Assembly: GCA_950295325.1 (NCBI GenBank)
Contig: OX485808.1
Span: forward strand, 34,249,180 to 34,306,526
Source: Polytrichum commune
Lineage: Eukaryota > Streptophyta > Polytrichopsida > Polytrichales > Polytrichaceae
Direction of reading: 5' to 3'
DNA length: 57,347 nt
Position 1 is the first letter of the stretch. The number at the start of each line of letters is the position of its first letter. The translations under genes were made by a program, and so were the position numbers. Shown one piece after another: positions 24,106 to 35,451 of the stretch. The notes beneath the pieces are model-generated. The model saw only the letters and a list, made by a program, of their open reading frames with translations, made no database searches and was not told the DNA's origin.

Positions 24106-26150
24106 CTGCAAACAAAACAGAAAAGGGGTAAGAGTTAGAGTCACATCGTATCCACAAATTCAATGCCACATCACACAAAGGAAAAGACAATAGCATTTGG
24201 CGTAATTTGGATACATATTGCTAGACTTTTTTTATGCTTGATGCCCACTTGGTGTCATTGTTGTGTTGTTTTCAAACAATACTTTAAATGGAACACATCT
24301 AGCATATCATTATCTTAAATTAACACATAACTTGATAGTGTACATTGAACTAATATGTCAACCCTCAATTTTACTATGATTCATCACATGACATTTATTG
24401 ACAATTTGGGTTCGCAATATACAATACATAACATTGCACTGTCACACTTTGATGTCTCGAACATAAAAATGAGTCCAAGATGAATAAAATGCTTAATCCT
24501 TTGCAAATTTATGTGCTTTATGTATCATTAATTTATTATAGACTTCATATGACGTCCAACATGAGACAAATACCAACTTATTGTGCACACCCAATACGGT
24601 CGGAGTACCATGAGGTGCAAATAAGCTCTTACTAAGTGGATACGATATAGAATTCCTCACCCATCCAAACTTTGTAGAGAGTTGTTCATGTCTACTTCCT
24701 ATGTCTTGTTGACCTAAAACATATATAAGAAAGCACATAAAGTTATGTGCGACATATAAATTGAAGTATTGCTTTGTTCACCGCAATTATAAGAGATAAA
24801 AATTCCAAGTTCAAATTTATAAAGTCTAATGATTCGTTCCTCGTATGTGAATAATTTCAAAACTGTAAGATATCCACATTAAATTACTATGACCTCAATA
24901 AAACGATTACTACTCAAAATGTTGTCAAATTCAAGTTTGGAGGGACAAAAGAAGAAAACAATGTAAGACATTAAGTAGCGAAATTGAAGTTGAATTTCAA
25001 CAAGAATTCATTTTTCATCACAACCACAAACCCACTCTTATCCATAACGCATTGAGAATCATAGCCAACAAGAAAATTGAAGCATAAAACTTGTTATTAA
25101 CAATGTGACTGACAACTACAAAGAGCATATAAATCAAATTCTTTTATTTAACCATTCAAAACAACTTTGGAAGAATCAACAATTGGCCTTTTAATATTGT
25201 GGGTGTTTAACAAAACATTGCAGGTCATCAACAACACAATGGGAAGTTTCAAAAACTACAATTGTAAAACAGTAAAGCAAATTTTATGAATTCTTTGAGC
25301 ACGTGATACATGTTGTGGGGAAATAAATACCTAAGTCAAGGGGGGTGAACCTTCAGTTTCTTCTTGCATGGTGGCCTCTTTCAAACACCTATGTGTGCTC
25401 TCCGTTTTATAATTGAATGTTGCTTTAGAGTTCCACGACTTGAAAGATGAAATTTTCCAAAGTGGTGTACTAATCCTTCATATCATCTCATCCACCTCAA
25501 ACTGCAATACAAACAATTATCTTTTCAAATTTACTTTTAGTCCTGCTTTCATTTTGTCATTTCAATGATCTTCACTAACCACACTTCACTTTCTAGCATA
25601 CTTTGATATTGTCACATGTACTCTACCATACTTTGGCATAATGGCCTTTGTTCTCGGCTCAATTGAAAAGTAAAACTTATTTTTAACACACCACCCTTTT
25701 TCAATTTTCCTCCACAATGAACCAAAGTGCCATTACAATCCCATTTCATAACAAGACGAATCTCCACTCGACATGGTTAGAAACAAGTTCATGGGTTCCA
25801 TTGAAAATGATGGCATCAACTCTCCAAAGCCAAAAAGATGAAATGAAGAAACAAATATCTCCACATAAACTATGACTCACCTCACCAATTTGTGTTAAAC
25901 ATTTGTTACTAAGAACGACAATCAAGGATATATCATTTTTGAATAACCAAACTATTGCACTAAATTTTCAGCTTCCCCTTGCAAGGCAGCAACAACATGG
26001 TCAATCATCCTTAATATAAAGGCCAAGATGGAATACTCTTACAAACACGATATTCAATATTTTGAGAGAGTGGGATCCTCTCAAAATAATATTGGCCATC
26101 TGGACACTTAAAAGTCATGTTAAGTTGATAAATACTAGATTATACTTCAG
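24106..26150. other. Upstream region of the PNL gene; possible 5' exons
   Basis: A minus-strand acceptor-like gttttag lies near 24,715 and is followed by an open stretch (QQDIGSRHEQLSTKFGW) ending at a GTGAGG. Near 25,330-25,370, minus strand, 'ccaccatgcaag' looks like a start context, followed by a GTATTT donor. Either could be part of the 5' end of the resistance gene, but the frames do not join cleanly, so I do not call exons. Otherwise the region is AT-rich with no gene. Confidence 0.35.
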
Positions 26151-26154
26151 ACGT

Positions 26155-26600
26155 GTAGTTTCCATTAAAATAAGAGCATGTTAAGTTGGGAAATCGACTC
26201 ATTTAGGTTGAGTCGACCTAAATGAGGACAATATTTTGTCAATTTAAGTTGAGTCGACCTAAATGAGGACATTATGTTGTCAATTTAGGTTGAGTCGACC
26301 TAAATGAGGACATTATTTTGTCAATTTAGGTTGAGTCGAACTAAATGAGGACATTATGTTGTCAATTTAGGTTGAGTCGACCTAAATGAGGACAATTATG
26401 TTTGTCAATTTAGGTTGAGTCGACCTAAATGAGGGCAATATGTTAGTCAATTTAGGTTGAGTCGACCTAAATGAGGACAATATGTTGTCAATTTAGGTTG
26501 AGTCGACCTAAATGAGGACAATATGTTGTCAATTTAGGTTGACTCGACCTAAATGAGTCGATTTCCCAGCTTAACATACTCTCATTTTAATGGAAACTAC
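26155..26600. mobile_element. Small inverted-repeat element with a 41-bp palindromic tandem array
   Basis: Arms of about 53 bp at 26,155-26,208 and 26,547-26,600 are inverted copies with about three mismatches (GTAGTTTCCATTAAAAT at the left edge). Between them lie about nine units of about 41 bp, each with the near-palindrome ATTTAGGTTGAGTCGACCTA, separated by 'gaggacaatatgttgtcaa'. The structure resembles a MITE whose interior has expanded as a minisatellite. I saw no convincing target duplication, and there is no coding potential. Confidence 0.8.
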
Positions 26601-28848
26601 GGCGGAATTTACGGGAGAAAATCAAATGTTATTTATTTACTTGTACTCTACAACTTTCGAGTGGTTTTCATTTCATTCTTGGATTAATTGTTTTCTTTAT
26701 GTATTCTCAATTCACTAGAAAACTCTCATTTTAATGATTATTATGTTTACAACTACTTTTATTGTTGAGATCACATTCTCTTTCATCAATACTCCTTCAG
26801 CCCAACACACAAATGAGTCTAACATTGGTTTACAAATATTATCCCAAACCTTACATCAACCAAAGGCCACGATTTCATGTAAGTGATCATCCCCAACATG
26901 CAATACCTTACAAGAAAAAAGAGTAACCCTGGATGTATTGTCAATGAGTCATTGGAGGACTGAACACCTGCAACAGCGTCTCCGCAGCAGCACTGGGCCC
27001 AAGGTTTCTTCAAGATATCAGAGCTCTGTAATTGAAGTCGAACTAGTCCAGCCACGACAATTTTGACTTAATGGCACAGTATACATTGACAAGATTGACC
27101 TATCGTCAACAAAGTGAAGTCTTAACAACACCTGTGAGTTTAGACACATACCCTGTCACAAAAACTCCAGTGTGGGGAAGACAGTGTTGAATTTCTAAAA
27201 GCATTGACCCACATGCTAACACCGTGGGTGTTCTGTCAAGGTACCCATAGACCTCACAGCTGGTGCACTACTCTACAGGTTCCCCTGTGAAAAGCACACA
27301 ATTAACTTGACCTCGGCAGTTCCAATTGAGTTCTCAAACCAAGGTTTTGGATGTTGGGGCAGGTTTATTCAATCACACAGACAACCAACAACTTAAAATT
27401 GGAATAGTCACTGTGGTTTTTACTGTGCATTCCCTCTCTGTTGATTCTATTCAGTGTCCGGGGAGGATTTTGGGCATAATCAGTCGAGATCTTACTGTTT
27501 ACAAGACCAACTGGTTACATGTTGACACCTTTCGGTTTTCCTTTATTAGAAATAACTCTATTACTCTATTAGAAATTACTGCATTAGAAATATTGGGGAA
27601 TATTCTGTAAAATACGCTAAATGGATCGGTAGCTTTACTGTAGTCTTGAATTTGAACCAGTTATTTCTCAAACTCCACCAGTTCATCTGTAACATGCGGT
27701 TCGGTTCACCCCGTTCATTGATTCTATTAACTCCCAGGTAAGCAGTGCGAAAAGAACACAGTTGGGTTGAGTCTGACAAACATGGTATCATGGAAGTCTA
27801 TCTCACTTGTCTCCTTGCAGATCCGTTCGAATCGCTCTCTTCCACGGCGGCTGGCTTTCCCGAGTTGCAAGCAAGTTGATTGGAAGGTGGGTGTCAGGAC
27901 TTCGCGGCACGTGAGTGAGGAGCTATGATCCTGTAAACACGCCTCTCAGCTGCTTGCCAAGGTCGTCTACGAATGTTGCTGCTACGAATGGTGCAGATAA
28001 TCCAAGTGTCTGGCTTGCAGTATTGGATTCCTCTCAAAACAGTACGTATCAAAAACACTACTCCGACTCGGTTCGTCCACAAAGCTAGAAAACCCAAGTG
28101 ATCATCGATTTTCACCCAACTGCTATGATCTCTGATATATATATGTTCAGTCTAATCCCTAGACAAGAATGAAGGCAGGCAAAGAGAGAGTCGAAATCAG
28201 AGAAGTGAGGTCCTCAACATCCACTCGCCTAGGATCGTGCGTGTTGAATTAATGGAGTCTCTGTGGTGGAGATTTCGAGGTTTGCGGTGCCTCAAGAGTG
28301 TTCTTCTATTCTATCTCGTCGATCAACACAAACTATGTTCTGCAAGGTAAAGCATAATTTTAGGTTGTTGCGCAACTAGTTGACAAGCATTAGAATATGA
28401 ATCTGCGGGATGATCACAACACTCCCAACAAGATCCTTATCCCATAAGATCCATGACTTGTATGAGCGTAACAACTAGAGTCCAGGACACAAGAGGAGGT
28501 TGCAGACTGTAGGGAGATTGCAATTATCTACCCAAGGGAATTCCAACAAAATTGTGCGAAGGAATGAAAGCGAATTATTAATAGGTTCCGCCATGGGCCA
28601 AGAAGGTGGACTCAGGCAGGGTTCTAGCAACTAGGTGCTCAAATTGTCAAGAGCACACATCCTTTGTACAAGTGTCTGCCACCTACATAGATCTTGACTC
28701 TTCATAAACATCTTCAAATTGCCCAATAAATCCACAGATCTCTAATTTCCTAAGGATGGCGTTGGAACTTCAACATTGTAATATGAAGAAATGGAATATC
28801 AGACCAAAACGGTTTGACTTCAACACATTCCAACCCAATTGAGAAAGA
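26601..28848. other. Intergenic with a dispersed repeat; no gene supported
   Basis: About 27,455-27,620 is the fourth copy of the 'ggttacatgttgac' dispersed repeat. Around 27,820-28,330 the base composition is more even and short open frames occur, which could be exon debris, but I recognise no protein. The sequence around 28,440-28,640 is also unassigned. Confidence 0.4.
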
Positions 28849-28890
28849 GACACACACACACAAAGACAGAGACAGAGAGACAGAGAGCGC
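28849..28890 (+). repeat. CA/GA microsatellite
   Basis: A short (AC)n run followed by imperfect (AGAGAC)n repeats. Confidence 0.8.
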
Positions 28891-29399
28891 ACCGATGTGC
28901 AAATGGTCCAATTCGCCAACATGTGGAGCAATAAAACAAACAAACAAAAATTCCAACTTCCTCACCTCTTTGCACACCGATAAGATAGATGTATACCTTC
29001 TACGAAATTGGCCTTTGGCAACAAAAGATACCGAGATGAAAAAGAGCGACCGGCACAATAGAGAAACATAAATAAGAATCGCAAACCCTCATCTAGATAA
29101 ACCAAACCAAACGGGTAGACGTTTGAACCAAAAATATGACAAACGTCTTCAAATGATTAAGAAAGAATACACTGGTCGAAAGCTTGAAGTTCTAAGAATA
29201 ATTACCTCGCTATCGAGCGCCATCTTCTTTAGCGCCACAAGCCCCCATCGCAGTCAGTGGGAATTAATTCACACAATTGCGGTCCCTTCTCAAGTAATCA
29301 TACAACACTTGGGTTCCAGGGGAGTGCAGCCGTGGTAAGCCACAACACAAACCTCGAGATCAATCTAGAACTGCCTAAGCAACTATCCATGTGTATGAA
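28891..29399. other. Intergenic, nothing recognised
   Basis: No supported gene, RNA or repeat border. Confidence 0.35.
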
Positions 29400-29952
29400 T
29401 TGAAAATGACGAGTGGAAACTTTGGCTATGGCAAGAGAACACACTGGCTACTACTAAGTTATGCCGACAAAGGGCTTTGACTATGGCAACAGAACACACT
29501 GGCTACTGCTAAGTTATGGCGACAAAGCACTTTGACTATGGCGAGAGATCACACTCACTGCTAAGCAATGCCGACGAAGTACTTTGGCGATGGCGAGAGG
29601 ACACACTGGCAACTAAGTTAAGTGATGCCAACAGAATACTGTGGCTATGGCGAGGTAAACTGCACGCCATCGACAAAACTGGATTCCAGTCTCCAGATGC
29701 CAAATGCCGCTTAAATACATGAGAACATCTCCGACCTATGATTCCCATGATTTTCTAGAATTTAGTGGGCGAGCGACCTACATGAAAACTCACTCTATGC
29801 CAACTATGGGACCCGGATCCCATGCCGAATTAGATGAAGCTCAATAGTTACCAACAGTTATGCTTGCCTTGGGTCCAAGTCCAAGTGCAGGTCTCCTGCT
29901 CCATATTTGCATTATATAGGCGGTGTGTAGAGTTTAGGGTTACCACCAACCC
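29400..29952 (+). repeat. Repeat family B copy leading into repeat A copy 3
   Basis: A phrase with 'atggcaacagaacacactggc' is locally triplicated (about 29,420-29,620). It is followed by the 'ctggattccagtctcc' and 'gagaacatctccgacc' blocks, then by the 'gccttgggtccaagtccaag' block that introduces repeat A. The copy is interrupted at 29,953 by the foldback element. Confidence 0.65.
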
Positions 29953-29961
29953 CTAAAAATT

Positions 29962-31631
29962 GGGTGGACGTTAAGTTCCCCCCCACGAACTTTTCGGGGG
30001 GGGGGGGGGGGAAAATTCGGGTAGGGGCAGCCGCCCGTCAGATTTTCTAGACCTGACTGAAAAATATTGCCTGCCCGCCCGACTTCGAAAAACCTATTGT
30101 CCTTACATTCTGGAAGGCCACTTATCCACAAATCCCATATTGAGTGCACTTCATTTTCAAGGTCCCAAATCCAATATATATGTTCACTTCCATTGAGTAA
30201 ATAAGCAATTGACTAGATTTCATTTTCAAAGTGAAACCGCCAATGAAGCATGTAATTAACTTGGAAGTCAAAAATATAACAAAAACCTCATTAGCACTGA
30301 GGTATAATTTTTGTGACTTGCCATTGAAAGGGTCTTTGTCATTCTAAAATGAAACTAAAATTAATGATTTTTATTTTTATTGATTTTTATTTTTTTTATA
30401 GTTAATACCTTCTACTATCACAAAGATTTCATACGCATTTAAACTAGTTAAGTGTGATTGAATGCAACTAAGTCTAATAAATCCTGATTAATCTTGATTA
30501 ATTCAAATTCAGCCCAATTAAATCAGAGAGCATGCTAACCAAAATAATTAAGCCTAATTAATTATAAATTATACTTACTGGAATAACTCATGATTTAATG
30601 GAACTAACTCCAGTAAATGTAATATATAATTAATTAGGATTAATTAATTTGGTAAGCATATTTTCTGGTTTAATTAGGATTAATCAGAATTAATTGGACT
30701 TAGTTACATTCAATCACACTTAATCAATTTAAATGCATATGAATACTTTATGAAAGTAGAAGGTATGAACTAGACTATAATTTTTGAACATATAAAAAAT
30801 AAATCATTAATTTTAGTTTCATTTTAGAATGACAAAGTCCCTTTCAATGGTAAGTCACAAAAATTATAACCTCAGTGCTAATGAGGATTTTGTAATACTT
30901 TTGACTTCCAAGTTAATTACATGCTTTATTGGCGGTTTCACTTTGAAAATGAAATCCAGCCAATTGCTTATTTACTCAATGGAAGTGAACATATATATTG
31001 GAGTTAGTTCCATTAAATCATGATTAATTCCAGTAAGTATATTCTATAATTAAATTAATTAGGCTTAATTATTTTGGTTAGCATGCACTCTGATTTAATT
31101 GGGCTTGATTAGAATTAGTCAGGATTAATCATAATTTAATAGACTTAGTTGCATTCAATCGCACTTAACTAGTTTAAATGCGTATGAAAACTTTGTGATA
31201 GTAGAAGGTATTAACTATAAAATATATAATATATAATATTAAAATATTAAAAATCATTCATTTTAATTCCATTTTAGAATGACAAAGACCCTTTCAATTG
31301 TAAGTCACAAAAATTATAACCTTAGTGCTAATGAGGATTTTGTTATATGTTTGACTTCCAAGTTAATTACATGCTTATCTAGTCGTTTTACTTTGAAAAT
31401 GAAATCCAATCAATTGCTTATTTACTCAATAGAAGTGAACAAATATATTGGATTTGGGACCTTGAAAATGAAGTGCACTCAATATGGGATTTGTGGATAA
31501 TTGACCTTCAAGAATGCAAGGACAATAGTTTTCTCGAAGTCGGGCGGGCAGGCAGCAGTTTTCGGTCGGGTCCTGCCCCTACCTGAATATTCCTCCCCCA
31601 AAAAGTTCGTGGGGGGACTTAACGTCTGCCC
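29962..31631. mobile_element. Mutator-like foldback MITE with 9-bp target duplication
   Basis: The left end (GGGTGGACGTTAAGTTCCCC) and the right end (reverse complement GGGCAGACGTTAAG) form long terminal inverted repeats of several hundred bases (left arm about 29,962-30,350, right arm about 31,260-31,631), with a third related block at about 30,790-31,000. The flanks ctaaaaatt (29,953-29,961) and ttaaaattt (31,632-31,640) match at 7 of 9 positions. The uninterrupted site is visible as 'cccctcgaaattgccac' near 10,277, which contains one such 9-mer. Long inverted repeats plus a 9-bp duplication fit Mutator-like non-autonomous elements. It has no coding capacity. A run of about 18 G at 29,997-30,014 lies in the left arm. 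Confidence 0.82.
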
Positions 31632-31640
31632 TTAAAATTT

Positions 31641-33000
31641 GCCGCAAACTACGCACACGTTTACCTGCACCCACTGTCTGCACACGTTTCTGTCTGTAAG
31701 TTGCACAGGCAATAAGGGAATACTGTTCCTACAATCACATTGTTTAGTATTGACTATTCTACTGGAAAAAGAAAACTATATTTTTCATTCAACATCATAA
31801 GGTATATTATGATGTTTGACGCAATTGGTTTTGGAAGACCGAATTCAGGGCCAGCTCTCCCACACTTACAATGCGTGAATCATGTTAGTATTAGACTCGA
31901 GTTTCCAACACCCATGAAGTGCAAATCACCTCAACTTCCCAATTTTACATTGTTGTAGTTATTAACCAGAAAAGTTAATGTGGAAAACCTTTTATAGCCT
32001 GATTTTGAATTTAAGAGTTGAAGAAGATGCTATGAGTTTAAAAAGAGTTATGAGTTGAAGCCGTTGTTTAAGTAAAATTGGACTAAGTCCAAATTTTGAA
32101 CTCATCATTAAAAGTAATGCTCAAAAGCAAATGGCTAAATTTGGGTTTGGATGTAAATTTCATTACCTTAAATACGTTGAACTTGGAATTTTGTTTCGTA
32201 TTTTTTTAATTCATTATAAACTTAAAGGCATCATAAAATATAGACAATTAACTATTTTATGTAGTTTTATCATAGTTTGTATAGATATTAGACAATGACT
32301 TGTTCGACAACACCTACTTGCACACCACTTGCATTGTATTCCAAAATATGTGTATTTTTTTAATAAATTTTGACAACATACATTGCTTGGTTTTGTAAAC
32401 AATGAGTCTTTTAAAACACTTTATGATATTTTTTGACAAAAGTCAAAGCTAGAATATACTTTTGAATCACTTTCACTTAAACCTTTGCAAGGATCAAGAA
32501 TTGTCCACTTTAATATGCTTGCACCCATTTAACATCAAAAAATAAATATTTGGTATTTCCTATCATATTTTGATAGCATTGCATTCAAATAATTATAGTG
32601 GATTCATACATCTCCCACGAAATCAAGTATAGTAAAAGTGTGTTGATGGATCTGCCCATACAATTAAGGCAACCAAAGAATCCAGGTTTTATGAATGTGT
32701 CCATATTTGCTTAAATACAAGCTTTGAAGAAAACCCTTATTTTTTGTTTGAACATGAATGCTCAATCACAATATGTGTTCAGGCAATTCAAGAAGTGCAC
32801 ATGAATGATGAATTGTTTTAGATTATAAGATCATACACAACTAGCTCAACATGAAAGTATGTAGCTCAAGTACACCTATTTCTGCATAAAAAAACTCGGA
32901 TTGGCCATCTTGGACACTAAGGAGTGAGACTCATTATTATATATAATAAGTAAGTATACATTTTATAAAACTCAATATGTAGGGGTTTGTTTAAAGTTAG
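31641..33000 (+). repeat. Repeat family A, copy 3, left half
   Basis: Collinear with about 10,285-11,575 of copy 2 ('gatgtttgacgcaattg', 'tcacctacttgcacacc'-type text, 'aatatgtaggggtttgt'). The match stops at about 32,992. Its continuation is found about 23 kb away at about 56,240, on the other side of the giant element. Confidence 0.75.
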
Positions 33001-33339
33001 AGTTGGAACTAGGGAGGAACTACATTGAGTAGTCCTATTACTGTGGCCCACAATAATTCTCTAGAACCCACATTAATACTCATAATGCACTCAAAGTGGG
33101 CCATGTTGAATTTCAACCCACACCATATCTTTTAAATTAATGGGGCCCACATAGCTCTTCAACTGATGTCAAATGGGCATCAAATCTTCAATTTAAAATC
33201 AATGTGGACCATGTTAGTTGATTTTAGAAATTGATAAGGGTGACTATTTTATTTTATGCTATAATTTTGGTCTTAGAACTATTGCCATGACACTCTATCC
33301 TTGTGGTTAAAAGTCTTCATGAAGAATTATGGGAAGACC
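33001..33339. other. Sequence between repeat A and the giant element, unassigned
   Basis: About 340 bp that is absent from copy 2 of repeat A at the matching point. Together with 55,922-56,240 it would form about 650 bp if the giant element were removed, so it may be an older insertion that was the actual target. No terminal repeats were recognised. Confidence 0.4.
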
Positions 33340-33343
33340 TAAT
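33340..33343. repeat. Target site duplication, left copy (TAAT)
   Basis: TAAT immediately precedes the left terminal inverted repeat, and TAAT immediately follows the right one at 55,918-55,921. Shifting the register by one base destroys the match. Confidence 0.7.
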
Positions 33344-33371
33344 AACACTATATTAAACATTTCGGGACTTT
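33344..33371 (+). repeat. Left terminal inverted repeat
   Basis: 28 bp beginning AACACTATATTAAACATTTC and ending in GGGACTTT. It is the exact reverse complement of 55,890-55,917. The match ends on both sides, since the next inner base is G here and C in the complement of the right end. Confidence 0.93.
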
Positions 33372-33410
33372 GGCGTCAATATGGGACTTCTGGAGTGTCC
33401 ATTGAGATCG

Positions 33411-33442
33411 CATTGGGAACGCATTGGGAACGCATTGGGAAC
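33411..33442 (+). repeat. Left subterminal repeats (CATTGGGAACG x3)
   Basis: Three direct copies of an 11-bp unit, with GGGAAC at 33,415, 33,426 and 33,437. The reverse complement core GTTCCC is repeated near the right end. Repeated motifs just inside the termini often bind a transposase; that role here is inference. Confidence 0.8.
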
Positions 33443-33779
33443 AAATCCTATGTTGTGTAGCAGTGACCCCTAATGGACTCCCAGTTGATTGCAACACTAC
33501 TTTGACCGGTTCAAATGAGTGGGTGAGTGGAGGCTACAGCCTTGTACTCGAAAGAAAAGAATTGGTAACCCATACACCAAGTTTGTAGAACAATTACTGT
33601 TTGAATTGAGATCTTTATTCCTGAAGCATATGTCAAATGCCTCATTCTTAGGCGTCTACATACATGTTTGGCTATATATATGTCCCCACCGATATGTGGC
33701 TAAAGGGGACGCATTATCAACTATAGTATTTAATACATGTTGTGGCTTCTATAGGTCGCTCAATTGTAGTCCTGCCTCG

Positions 33780-34579
33780 TCAAGCGATACGATTATTTCC
33801 ACGGTCACCCAATCCAGCCCGCAAAAGTCGAACTGCCCTTGAATTAGGGCCTTGAGATTCGATGAGTGAAATTTGGTAGTCCCGTGTAGCAGCGGGGTGC
33901 ACGATGGCCAAAGTTCCGCATGGAGGTGTTGAAGCATCTGCGAGGGTGCACATACTGGTGTCAACGCCCTCCACATGGTTAATGGTGGAAGGGAGCTTCG
34001 TCATGGCGGGTTGAGGGGCATAAGTCTTCCCAAGTGATGCCAATCCAGCACGTAGAAGACGAACACCTCTTGAGTCAGGGCCTTGCGATTCGATTAGCGC
34101 AATTTGGTACTCACGGGTAGGGGTGGGGCGCATAATGGATAATGTATGGGCGGGTTGTGGTCCGTCATCCATTGGGGGGAGCATATTTAGGTCAACATCC
34201 TGCAGGCCGACATAGGCAAAAAACATTCTCCAACTTATTGCCCCACAAATACCACCAACATTCATATACATGCACATACATCCCACGCCAAATGTTGGAG
34301 ATTAGATAGAGATTGAAAAGGAGATTTGCAAAATATTTATTTGGGTAAGAACATTCCCAGGTGAACAAAATGAGCTATATTTACCAGACTCTGTCCTTCA
34401 GGGGTTGCTTCAGCGAGGGGTGACACACTTTGAGAGTTAGCGACCCGGATAGCTTCTACGCCCACGTGGGCGAGTGAGAAGGGATGGCAGGCCAGTACTA
34501 CGTTGTGTTCACGCCGCGGGGTGAGACACACGAATGCCGATCGCTTGGAAGTGGATGGTGTGTATCCAGCAGGAGGAAA
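33780..34579 (-). CDS. Small two-exon unit with a duplicated 30-residue motif
   Basis: Exons 34,579-34,385 (begins FPPAGYTPSTSK after a ttcag acceptor, ends EGQSL before a GTAAAT donor) and 34,199-33,780 (begins DVDLNMLPPM after ctgcag, ends in TGA). The intron is 34,200-34,384, phase 0. The second exon holds two copies of a motif: REYQIALIESQGPDSRGVRL and RDYQISLIESQGPNSRAVRL, each continuing as LRAGL. I recognise no family. There is no ATG in the first exon, so it needs an upstream start. It probably was the 3' end of the long gene upstream: the gap to that gene's stop is only about 83 bp, about one small intron, and all exons share phase 0. As the sequence stands, a stop precedes any good donor. 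Confidence 0.5.
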
Positions 34580-34662
34580 CTGAACAAAGCATATAATACA
34601 CAATGTTACATGCCATACAATTCATGAACCTTACATGCCCTAACCTAAACCCTACATGCTAA

Positions 34663-35451
34663 CTATCTTGGGACAGCAGTTATAGGGTGCAAGTCGGGTC
34701 GATTGGAGTGCTTGTTGGCCATCATAAGTGACTCCCTGACTGGATCGTTATGCGGGACCGGCTGTTGCCCAAATCTATGTGTGATCACAAAATCGCGTAC
34801 GTCGCTCATTGTCGAATTGAACATACGTTGGAAGTAGGGGAGAAGAACTGCTCTCATATCCGCAGTTGCCTGTTTGTTGGTGGTGAAGGAATCGGGAAAC
34901 AATACATTCCCGGGAGGATTACAAGCACCTTTGTAGGGGCTGTCATCCACAAGAACAGTGTTCTCAATAGTGGCAGTAACACGTCCGGAATCAAGAGATA
35001 CAGGCGGCCACCAAAATGTTCTGTTTAAACTCTTGAAGAACAATATTGATTCTGGCTTTAGGGGGTTCCTGATCTCATTGTCCCAGATGTCTTTGAATGT
35101 GATGCAATCCTCCTGGCCAAGAACTATTGCAGGTCTTGACATCCCATTGAATAAAAACTCCACCACGAGGTCCACAGTGGACTTTTTCATAGATGACCAT
35201 ATGCAAACATAGAACATTTGGGTCATTCTCTCCCAAAACTGCTTGTAACCCAGTCTAGGTAGGACAGCTTTGGGACCGACAATCGCCGGACCCTTGTCTG
35301 GCGCACGATCTTGCACCATCCATGTGGGTAAAGCGGAACGGCCGCGAGGAAGACAATGACAAAATATGCCATTCAAATCGAACACCAGAATGAACCTTCG
35401 GTCGGGTACAGCAGCTAGCGCCTGGCGACAGGAATCCACTGTCAACTTCTC
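34663..35451 (-). CDS. Exon 7: NLI-interacting factor/FCP1-like HAD domain
   Basis: 262 codons plus stop. FILVFDLNG (near 35,370-35,395) is the HAD motif I position. FYVCIWSSMKKSTVDLVV (near 35,160-35,215) is motif II, and ENTVLVDDSPYKGACNPPGN (near 34,905-34,965) is the DD motif III/IV typical of NLI/SCP/FCP1-like proteins. In active FCP/SCP phosphatases motif I is DxDx(T/V). Here the second Asp is Asn (DLNG), as in a group of plant FCP-like proteins, so phosphatase activity is doubtful. Such domains usually act on RNA polymerase II C-terminal repeats or other nuclear targets; a role here is inference. The stop is TAG at 34,663-34,665. Confidence 0.72.
   Translation of the reverse strand, partial: EKLTVDSCRQALAAVPDRRFILVFDLNGIFCHCLPRGRSALPTWMVQDRAPDKGPAIVGPKAVLPRLGYKQFWERMTQMFYVCIWSSMKKSTVDLVVEFLFNGMSRPAIVLGQEDCITFKDIWDNEIRNPLKPESILFFKSLNRTFWWPPVSLDSGRVTATIENTVLVDDSPYKGACNPPGNVLFPDSFTTNKQATADMRAVLLPYFQRMFNSTMSDVRDFVITHRFGQQPVPHNDPVRESLMMANKHSNRPDLHPITAVPR

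Noticed and set aside
28750-29058. Minus-strand 102-residue frame
   Set aside because: The frame runs through the CA/GA microsatellite and gives a low-complexity Ser/Leu/Cys/Val stretch.
33519-33842. Plus-strand frame of 107 residues at the left end of the element
   Set aside because: Overlaps the 3' end of the spliced minus-strand unit and has no recognisable content.
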